From: DASYRX01 sp035253645
GTDB lineage: Bacteria; Gemmatimonadota; Gemmatimonadetes; Gemmatimonadales; Gemmatimonadaceae
Assembly: GCA_035253645.1 (NCBI GenBank)
Contig: DATFBW010000414.1
Location: 1-6,636, forward strand
Reading direction: 5' to 3'
DNA: 6,636 nucleotides
Positions 1 to 6,117 of the stretch are shown here, one piece after another; positions within the stretch are counted from its first letter, which is position 1, and the number at the start of each line of letters is the position of its first letter. The notes beneath the pieces are model-generated. The model was not told the DNA's origin. It searched no databases and saw nothing but the letters and a program-made list of their open reading frames with translations. A program made the position numbers and the translations under genes.

Positions 1-2073
1 GAGCTCGCAATACGGTACGTATCCTGGTTGCGCGTCGATGACACTGCGTGCCACGGATTCGGCAGCCGCACGTTGTCCGCTCGCTGCAAGAGCAGCTGCG
101 TAAACGGCGCGGTAGCTGGGGTCACCCCCGGATAGCTCGACAGCTCGTCGTAACGACGTGACGGCGGAATCGATGACGCTCTGCACAAGGTACACGCGCC
201 CCATCAGCGCCCACGCGAGTGCGAAATCCGGCGCCTGGTCCAAGACCGCCCGGTACTCGGCGATCGCGGCGGTGTAGTCACGCGCGAAGTAGCGCACCGC
301 GCCCACAGCCGTATTGATGACTCGCGAGAGCGGATCGATCCGGCGCGCCCGCTCGATTTCCTCCGCTGCTTCCACATGCCGCGCTTCATCGGCCAGATGG
401 ATCGCGAGCCACTGGCGCGACGTCGCGTACTTCGGGTTCAGAGATATCGCGCGCCGGTATGCGCGCTCCGCCCCTGCTCTGTCATGATCGTAGTCGTCGA
501 GAATGGCGCCTAACGAGGCGTATCCGGCCGCGAGCGAGCTATCGAGCGCTATGGCGCGAAGCGCTGCGGTCTTCGCCATCGCCAGGCCTTGCCGCGCCGG
601 CACGTTTCCGTAGTCAGGCAAAAGCTGCCAGGTGTCAGATAGGCCTGCGTACGCCGACGCGTACTGCGGATCGATCGCCGTTGCCTCCTGAAAGAGGCTC
701 AACGCACGCCACATCCCTTCGGTCGTGCGGCTATTCCAGTCGTGGCGTCCGCGCAGGTAAAGGTCGTACGCCTGCGGGCTGTCTGTCCCGCGCGATACCA
801 GAGTATCAGGCACCACGAGCTCGTTGCCTAACGAAGCGGCAACTGTGCGAGCGATGTCCTCCTGCACCGCGAAGACGTCGGCCACGCTTCTATTGTACTG
901 CTCTGACCAGAGGTGATAGCCTCGTCGCGTATCAATGAGCTGCGCCGTCACGCGGAGCCGGTTGCTGTCCAATCGAACGCTCCCTTCAACCACTGCCGCG
1001 ACGCCGAGTCGTCGGCCAACTTCGCGTACATCAACGCCGGGCTCGCGAAACTGGAATGACGACGAGCGCGACGCGACTCGCAAACCCGGGATGCGCGTGA
1101 GCGCGTTCAGCAGCTCCTCGGTCAGACCATCACTCAAATAGGCGCGGTCACGCCCCGGACTGAGATCGAGAAACGGCAGTACGGCGACCGAGGGCTCCTC
1201 TACGTTGCGCCACGGGCCTAACGCGAATGCAATCACTGAGGTAAGCGCGACAGCCGTTCCTACGCCTCCCCAGAACATTCGCGCCCGCGACAGTGCGCGC
1301 CGGGCGTTGGGTACCTTTCCCCGCGCAGCTATTGTCGCCTGTTCAGAGCTCGTGCGCGCCGCTGCGGGCGTGTCGCGCATGCGGACCGCCAACGCGGTGA
1401 CTTCCGGACTCGGCTCGGCACCAAACTCGTCGGACAGAAGCGCCGTGTGGGATTCGGCCACGCGAAGTGCACCTCCCCGATCGCCGACCGCTTCCAGCGC
1501 CAACATCAGGCGAACCGCTACGCGCTCGCTGTGAGGCGCACGCGCGGACAACGTCGACCAAATCTGAACAGCCGTGGTCCAGGCATCTGCTTTCTCGGAC
1601 TGCTCTGCCAGTTGCTCGAGCGCGAGCATGTACTCGCCTTCGAGTTTTGTCCGCTCGTTCGCCTGCCAGCGCTCGAACTCGTCGGCGCCGAGAAAGAACC
1701 CATCGAGGAAGCGCCCACCGTAAGACTCCACTGCTTTTGTCAAATCGCCGTTAGCCAGGGCGCTTCGAAAGCGGACCACGTCACTCGCGAGGAGCGTCGT
1801 GTCGAGGCGCAGGTCATCTCCCTCGGTGCGCAACACATCGTCTCCCAACGCCTTGCGAAGTACGTGCACCGTGACGTTGAGGAGATGCCGCGCCTCGCGC
1901 GTGCCTTGCTCCGGCCAAAGGAGTGCCATGAGCGTCTCGCGCGGCATCGTTGCATCGCGCGCCGACGCGAGCCGTGCAAGCAGAGCGATTCGATGCCTTT
2001 GGGCTGGCTCGCCCGTTAATCGTCCCCCCGCGCCGTCGATGCGGGCCGTTCCCAGCACGAAGAGCTCGAACAT
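1..2073 (-). CDS. Membrane-anchored BTAD-family regulator with TolB-N-like and TPR domains (C-terminus cut by window edge)
   Basis: This reading frame is open for 691 codons from the ATG at 2073 to base 1, with no stop, so the C-terminus is missing. The start follows an in-frame TAG (2103-2101) and a strong Shine-Dalgarno. Domains seen: residues 1-95, an OmpR/SARP-type winged helix (starts MFELFVLGTARIDG; LLNVTVHVLRKALGD near 64-78); about 96-235, a bacterial transcriptional activator domain (GRFLDGFFLGADEFERW near 120-136); about 266-286, one hydrophobic helix after a basic stretch; about 294-415, a TolB-N/FlgO-like domain (SVAVLPFLDLS, YLSDGLTEELLNAL, VVEGSVR, TAQLIDTRRGYHLWSEQY); 430 onward, TPR-like helical repeats (ATAIDPQYASAYAGL, RAISLNPKYA, LDQAPDFALAWALMGRVYL). 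Family knowledge: winged helix plus BTAD binds DNA and activates transcription. Inference: a ToxR/CadC-like one-component regulator with a cytoplasmic DNA-binding half and an extracytoplasmic sensory half, possibly controlling the divergent lipoprotein operon 89 bp away. The signal it senses is unknown. Confidence 0.93.
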   Translation of the reverse strand, partial: MFELFVLGTARIDGAGGRLTGEPAQRHRIALLARLASARDATMPRETLMALLWPEQGTREARHLLNVTVHVLRKALGDDVLRTEGDDLRLDTTLLASDVVRFRSALANGDLTKAVESYGGRFLDGFFLGADEFERWQANERTKLEGEYMLALEQLAEQSEKADAWTTAVQIWSTLSARAPHSERVAVRLMLALEAVGDRGGALRVAESHTALLSDEFGAEPSPEVTALAVRMRDTPAAARTSSEQATIAARGKVPNARRALSRARMFWGGVGTAVALTSVIAFALGPWRNVEEPSVAVLPFLDLSPGRDRAYLSDGLTEELLNALTRIPGLRVASRSSSFQFREPGVDVREVGRRLGVAAVVEGSVRLDSNRLRVTAQLIDTRRGYHLWSEQYNRSVADVFAVQEDIARTVAASLGNELVVPDTLVSRGTDSPQAYDLYLRGRHDWNSRTTEGMWRALSLFQEATAIDPQYASAYAGLSDTWQLLPDYGNVPARQGLAMAKTAALRAIALDSSLAAGYASLGAILDDYDHDRAGAERAYRRAISLNPKYATSRQWLAIHLADEARHVEAAEEIERARRIDPLSRVINTAVGAVRYFARDYTAAIAEYRAVLDQAPDFALAWALMGRVYLVQSVIDSAVTSLRRAVELSGGDPSYRAVYAAALAASGQRAAAESVARSVIDAQPGYVPYCEL

Positions 2074-2078
2074 GTCGT

Positions 2079-2085
2079 TCCTTCC
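2079..2085 (-). promoter_or_regulatory. Ribosome binding site of the BTAD regulator
   Basis: On the minus strand the sequence reads GGAAGGA, then five bases (ACGAC), then the ATG at 2073. This is a strong Shine-Dalgarno match. With the in-frame TAG at 2103-2101 just upstream, it fixes this start. Confidence 0.8.
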
Positions 2086-2090
2086 CAGCC

Positions 2091-2119
2091 TTGACTCAGC
2101 CTAGACTGCCAACTGACCC
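2091..2119 (+). promoter_or_regulatory. Candidate SARP/BTAD operator: three 7-bp direct repeats with 11-bp period
   Basis: Three heptamers, TTGACTC (2091-2097), TAGACTG (2102-2108) and CTGACCC (2113-2119), are separated by two 4-bp spacers. All three share GAC at positions 3-5. SARP regulators with winged helix and BTAD are known to bind heptameric direct repeats of 11-bp period, the last ending about 8 bp before the -10. Here the last ends exactly 8 bp before a plus-strand CATCAT. The repeats are imperfect and binding is inferred. They also lie in the leader of the regulator itself, so autoregulation is possible. A further TTGACT at 2147-2152 is out of phase. Confidence 0.4.
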
Positions 2120-2127
2120 GCTCGCTT

Positions 2128-2133
2128 CATCAT
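2128..2133 (+). promoter_or_regulatory. Possible weak -10 of the lipoprotein operon promoter
   Basis: CATCAT matches TATAAT at four of six positions. No good -35 lies 16-18 bp upstream (the 17-bp position, 2105-2110, reads ACTGCC), as expected of an activator-dependent promoter. The predicted start near 2140 would give a leader of about 23 nt to the ATG at 2163. It overlaps the minus-strand -10 of the regulator (2129-2134), so the two promoters could exclude each other. The call depends mainly on its distance from the direct repeats. Confidence 0.3.
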
Positions 2134-2157
2134 AGGACCGGTTCGGTTGACTAGCAA
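2129..2157 (-). promoter_or_regulatory. Sigma70-like promoter of the BTAD regulator
   Basis: Read on the minus strand: a -35 TTGCTA (2157-2152, four of six matches to TTGACA), a spacer of exactly 17 bp, and a -10 TATGAT (2134-2129, five of six matches to TATAAT). Transcription would start near 2122, leaving a leader of about 49 nt before the ATG at 2073. The match is by eye. Housekeeping promoters of this phylum are not well known to me. Confidence 0.55.
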
Positions 2158-2162
2158 TCAAA

Positions 2163-5100
2163 ATGTGGAGTCGGCGCGTGAAGAGTTGGCAGCCATGGTT
2201 AGTGGGGCCGAGCGTGCGCGCTTGGTGGCTCGGGAGCATTACGCTGTTGGCGGCAGCCTGCCGGGATGACGCGGGTGTCGCTCCGCCTCAGCCCAGGGTG
2301 GTCAGCAGCGTCGCCAGGGTGGTGGTCGCAGCGCCGCGCCAGGTGCTGGAGCCAGGAGATAGTGTGCGGTATACGGCCCAAGCGTTTGATGCACAGGGGC
2401 TCGTGATACCAACAGCTACAATCGTCTGGTCGAGCAATAAGCCCTCCGTGGCGACCGTCGATGCGCGCGGTACAGTGGTCGCACGTGCCGAAGGAACGGC
2501 ACAGATAGTCGCGACCGCCGAAGGTCAATCGGGCAGTGTAGACCTCGAGGTAAGCATCACCCAGCTCTGCGACTGCACCCGCGTCGTCGACTCCACGGCG
2601 ATGCAGCTCGTACAGCGCAACGACTCGTCAGGCGTTTTTGTGTTTCGCGTCGTCAGCCCGCGCGCGCCGGCAATCGATTCGGGGAGCATCATCGTAGGGG
2701 CGGAGGATGGAGGGTTTCTCCGCCGCGTTACCCGAGTGGAGCGTGCAGGCAACGTAATCACGTTGCAGACGACGCAAGCCTATCTGGAAGAAGCCGTTCG
2801 CGAAGGAGCGTTTGCCTCGACGAGCTTTAGCGAGGGCGAGTCAGTGCCGCTCGATGAAGGCGCTGCCCGCTGGGGCCCTTGGGCGATCGCCGAAATCGCG
2901 CCTAACGTGCAACTCGCGGGAGCAAAATGCTGCTCGCTCGATGATATCGCCGTGTCGCTGGAGCTCGGTGGCGATGTCAAGGTCAAAGGTGAATTCACAA
3001 TCAAAAAGGGCAACATCAGCTTTGAGCCACGCCTCGAGATCGGCGGTGATTTTTCAAATTTCCGCGTGCAGCGATTTCGCACGGCACTCCGTGGCGGGAT
3101 CGGCCTGAACATCGATGAATACGAGCTCACGGTAGGCATCGAAGGCTCAAAAGACAGTAAGATCTGGACCAGCGTCCCCAAGAAAAAACGACGGCTCGCT
3201 CGACTAGTGAAGCCGTTCACGTTTTTCATCGGCCCCGTTCCCGTCGTGGGGATTATCAACAAGGAGATTGCGCTCGAAGTGAGCGTGGAAGTGGGGGCCA
3301 ACGCAGTCTTCGCGGGAAAGTATAGGAAGGGTTTTGAAGTCACGGCTGGCGCCGAGTGGTTGCGCAGCAGCGGCTGGCGCGCAATCCACGGCAGTAGCTC
3401 GTACCTCGACGCGACCGCGCCGGAATTCAAAGGCGTTGAAGGATCAGCGGCCGTGAAGGTCGCCCTCGTGCCCGAGTACTCGATTCTCTTCTATGGAGTC
3501 GGCGGTCCGTTCGTGAACCTTGAGCCGTACGCGGAGCTCGAGGGGACGACAACGCTGTCGTTCGAGGATGGGGCGCCGTCGGGGCTGGACCACGAATTGA
3601 AGGTCTCGGTAGGTCTCAACGTGAACATCGGAGCCAAGCTCTCGGTGTTCGGCTTCGTGGATCTCGCCGAGGCAGGGTTCGAGATACCGATCATCAGACC
3701 ATACACGCTCGCGCGTGCATTCAGCGATGGGCCGCTGACGGCGCGAACGACGGTGACCGGGCCGGATCAACCTGAAGCGATTGCGATCCGGCTGCGTCCC
3801 ACATTCGAAGACCGCTATGAAATGGGACCCTTGGGACTCGTCGCGTCGAATGGTCCCCCACCGTTCGGGCGCGACCTGGCAACGTCGACACAAGACGGAT
3901 CGGTTGCGCCTAACGACAGTGTCACATTCCAGGACGTGCGGTCGGGCGACGACTTCATGCACAGGGTCGCCTTGCATGATCTTGCGGGCAACTGTTCAGC
4001 GACAGACTCCACCGCATATGGAGTGGGAGTGCGGTCCAAAAGCTTCCTGTTCCTGAGCAAAGACGCGCCGAGCAGCGTCGATTTCACGATCGAGTGCATC
4101 CCCATGGGCGCGATGCGAGTCCGCACCATCGCGACGGGACAGGATGTCGTGACGCGAAGCCGGCTGGTTCTCGCACGCCGTGACACGATCGGTGCCGGCA
4201 AGGGGACACCGCCGGTCTCGCTCAGCCTTCCCGCGGGCCCGGCACCGCCCGATTCCGTGATCGACGACCTGTCACCCGCGAATCCAGCGTTAGGCACACT
4301 TGGGCTGCATGACGCGACTCTGGATCCGGGACGGCGCAACTGTGCCGTTGCAAAGCCCACCACACACCGGGCGGCGATCGCGTCTGGCGACACCGCCGTG
4401 ACCGAGTTCCGCCTAACGTGCGTGGCGCTGGGCTCGATTCTGATGCGGACGCAGACGTCAGATCCCGACGAAGGCGCGCCATCCGACCCCGTGCAATATC
4501 GGCCGAGGGTTACTGCCAACGATGCAGCCGATCAGGTCACCACGCAGCCGGCTCTCATCGGAGCAACTGATTCGGTGGTGATGAGCGGGCTCGTGCCCGT
4601 GTACAACGCGAGCGGCGCTTCCGGCCGGCACACTGTCCAGCTGCAAAACCTGCCTAACCGTTGCGTTTCCGTCGGTCCCCTCACGCGTAATGTGACCGTA
4701 TTCACCGCCGACACCGCAATCACTCCGTTTATGTTGCAGTGCGTCGAGCGGCTGCACGTCAGGACAACGTCCGGGGGCCTTGGCACCGATCGCGACGGGT
4801 ATATCGTCGTCATCGAGAACGCGGATGGCTCCGCTGACTCCGCAGCCATCGGCGTCAACGCGACCGTCGGTATCGCGCACGTTAGGCCTGGAGCACACGT
4901 CATCCGACTGGCCGACGTCGACCCCAACTGCAACGCGCCAGCCAGCGTGAACCGGACCGTCAGCGGACGCGACTCGACGCTCGTCAGCTTCGCGGTGAAC
5001 TGTCCCGGCCCGCCCGCACCCACCGGACTGCGCGCGACGCAGATACTCAGTGACCGGGTCGACCTCGCGTGGGATCCTCCTCCCCCAGGGCGGCGCGTGG

Positions 5101-6116
5101 CGCACTATCGGCTTTATCGCGTTACCGGTACTCCGACGTCGACAACGCCGATCGACTCCATCGTTGGACTTGCGCATGGCGACGCAGGCCTAACGTCGTT
5201 CACTCGTTATGCATACCAGGTCGCTGCCGTGGATACGGACGGTGTGGCCGGGCCGCGCAGCGCCGTGTTGTCGGTCCGCACGCTGGACGGCACACCCCCG
5301 ACAGCGCCAACGAACCTCACAGCCGTGGCGGCAAGTGCCTCACGCATCAATCTGAGCTGGACTGCAGCCTCGGACGCTGAGAGCGGTGTCAGCCGATACC
5401 GCGTCTACCGCGGTGGGGTCCTCATCGATAGCACATCCGCGACGTCGTTCGGCGACGGTGGCCTCAGCGGGAATACGTCCTACTCGTATCACGTAGTCGC
5501 GGTGAACGGTGGAAGCCTCACCGGCTCGCAAAGCAATACCGCAAGCGCCACCACGCTGGATGGCACACCGCCGACCGCTCCGGCAAACCTCAGCGCGACT
5601 GCAGTCAGCACCACGCAGATCGACCTGGCGTGGGACGCAGCGAGTGACGCCGAGAGCGGAGTTTCAGCATATCGGATTTATCGCGCTGGAGTCCTCATCG
5701 GCAGCGCGGCCTCCACATCGTTCAGCGATGGCGGGCTGACACCGAATACGACCTACACGTACGAGGTTGCGGCGGTGAATGGCGCCGGGCTCGAGGGACC
5801 GCGGACGGCACCGGCCGCCGCGACGACGAAGGCGCCTAACGTCACCGGCGATCTGGTAGTGAACGCCAGCTCGACCGGGAGCGGCATCCCAGCCGCGGGG
5901 TACCAGGTGGAGGTCAGCGGTACCGGCGTGCTGCTCACGCAGCCGATCGGACCGAACGGGTCGGTCACGTTCGCCGGACTGACCGCCCAGACGTACACCG
6001 TCACGTTCCAAAACCTGCCGGCGAATTGCGCGGTGGACGACGGGCTCAATCCGCGCTCGATCGTTGTGGTCGGAGGCAGCACGGTCAGTACATCGTTCCG
6101 CGTGCGGTGCAACTGA
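2163..6116 (+). CDS. Large multidomain surface lipoprotein: BIG2, beta-rich region, paired-Cys modules, three FnIII domains
   Basis: The protein is 1317 residues. The signal peptide (WWLGSITLLAAAC, Cys33) looks like a lipoprotein signal with a slightly atypical lipobox (Ala at -3). Residues about 50-132 are a BIG2 Ig-like domain (PGDSVRYTAQAFDAQG, VWSSNKPSVATVD, GTAQIVATAEG). Residues about 135-520 are beta-rich and unassigned, with a segment GGFLRRVTRVERAGN...TTQAYLEEAVREG that I recall from other bacterial extracellular proteins. Residues about 522-947 hold four modules ending in Cys pairs (611/645, 727/753, 834/860, 923/947). Three FnIII domains follow (about 952-1040, 1044-1131, 1135-1222), then a fifth Cys module (1289/1316). 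Apart from Cys33 there are 14 cysteines, and none lies in the BIG2 or FnIII domains. No catalytic motif is visible. A role in adhesion, surface structure or ligand binding is inferred. It is probably the first gene of an operon with the gene at 6118. ATG 2163 is the first start after an in-frame TGA (2148-2150), but GTG 2178 has the better ribosome site. Confidence 0.93.
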   Translation: MWSRRVKSWQPWLVGPSVRAWWLGSITLLAAACRDDAGVAPPQPRVVSSVARVVVAAPRQVLEPGDSVRYTAQAFDAQGLVIPTATIVWSSNKPSVATVDARGTVVARAEGTAQIVATAEGQSGSVDLEVSITQLCDCTRVVDSTAMQLVQRNDSSGVFVFRVVSPRAPAIDSGSIIVGAEDGGFLRRVTRVERAGNVITLQTTQAYLEEAVREGAFASTSFSEGESVPLDEGAARWGPWAIAEIAPNVQLAGAKCCSLDDIAVSLELGGDVKVKGEFTIKKGNISFEPRLEIGGDFSNFRVQRFRTALRGGIGLNIDEYELTVGIEGSKDSKIWTSVPKKKRRLARLVKPFTFFIGPVPVVGIINKEIALEVSVEVGANAVFAGKYRKGFEVTAGAEWLRSSGWRAIHGSSSYLDATAPEFKGVEGSAAVKVALVPEYSILFYGVGGPFVNLEPYAELEGTTTLSFEDGAPSGLDHELKVSVGLNVNIGAKLSVFGFVDLAEAGFEIPIIRPYTLARAFSDGPLTARTTVTGPDQPEAIAIRLRPTFEDRYEMGPLGLVASNGPPPFGRDLATSTQDGSVAPNDSVTFQDVRSGDDFMHRVALHDLAGNCSATDSTAYGVGVRSKSFLFLSKDAPSSVDFTIECIPMGAMRVRTIATGQDVVTRSRLVLARRDTIGAGKGTPPVSLSLPAGPAPPDSVIDDLSPANPALGTLGLHDATLDPGRRNCAVAKPTTHRAAIASGDTAVTEFRLTCVALGSILMRTQTSDPDEGAPSDPVQYRPRVTANDAADQVTTQPALIGATDSVVMSGLVPVYNASGASGRHTVQLQNLPNRCVSVGPLTRNVTVFTADTAITPFMLQCVERLHVRTTSGGLGTDRDGYIVVIENADGSADSAAIGVNATVGIAHVRPGAHVIRLADVDPNCNAPASVNRTVSGRDSTLVSFAVNCPGPPAPTGLRATQILSDRVDLAWDPPPPGRRVAHYRLYRVTGTPTSTTPIDSIVGLAHGDAGLTSFTRYAYQVAAVDTDGVAGPRSAVLSVRTLDGTPPTAPTNLTAVAASASRINLSWTAASDAESGVSRYRVYRGGVLIDSTSATSFGDGGLSGNTSYSYHVVAVNGGSLTGSQSNTASATTLDGTPPTAPANLSATAVSTTQIDLAWDAASDAESGVSAYRIYRAGVLIGSAASTSFSDGGLTPNTTYTYEVAAVNGAGLEGPRTAPAAATTKAPNVTGDLVVNASSTGSGIPAAGYQVEVSGTGVLLTQPIGPNGSVTFAGLTAQTYTVTFQNLPANCAVDDGLNPRSIVVVGGSTVSTSFRVRCN
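2167..2170 (+). promoter_or_regulatory. Shine-Dalgarno-like GGAG favouring the alternative GTG start at 2178
   Basis: GGAG sits seven bases before an in-frame GTG at 2178-2180. The ATG at 2163 has no purine-rich Shine-Dalgarno before it (AGCAATCAAA). Starting at 2178 removes five residues (MWSRR) and leaves a signal peptide of 27 residues before Cys33. Either start keeps the lipoprotein prediction. Confidence 0.4.
5283..5828 (+). repeat. Tandem duplication of a fibronectin type III domain (2 x 273 bp)
   Basis: Two adjacent 91-codon units, 5283-5555 and 5556-5828, both begin CTGGA(C/T)GGCACACC and encode LDGTPPTAP. By hand alignment about 58 of 91 residues are identical without gaps, including AASDAESGVS, GVLI and TSF.DGGL. 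The FnIII domain before them (about 5016-5282) is much more divergent, so this pair is the youngest duplication in the gene. Confidence 0.85.
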
Positions 6117-6117
6117 G

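Noticed and set aside
1..6. GAGCTC (SacI site) exactly at the window start, as a cloning boundary
   Set aside because: The regulator frame reads through it normally. A single restriction site at an arbitrary edge is not evidence of a join.
139..151. Short inverted repeat CGTCGT-A-ACGACG
   Set aside because: Six-base arms inside a coding region are expected by chance, and nothing else marks the site.
459..2019. Plus-strand open frames (459-938, 1205-1534, 1447-2019) opposite the regulator
   Set aside because: The minus-strand frame is open across the whole stretch and reads as known domains. The plus-strand products are arginine-rich and look like nothing known.
260..2890. HIP1-type palindrome GCGATCGC at 260-267 and 2883-2890
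   Set aside because: Only two copies in 6.6 kb. That is not clearly above what GC-rich coding sequence gives, unlike the GCCTAACG octamer.
3177..3194. PKKKRR at residues 339-344, resembling a eukaryotic nuclear localisation signal
   Set aside because: It lies in a predicted exported bacterial lipoprotein. A basic surface patch is the simpler explanation.
2780..5177. Long minus-strand open frames (2780-3430, 3815-4519, 4458-5177) opposite the large lipoprotein gene
   Set aside because: They lie antisense to a clearly coding frame with recognisable domains, have arginine/serine-rich low-complexity translations and no domain. These are typical shadows in GC-rich DNA.
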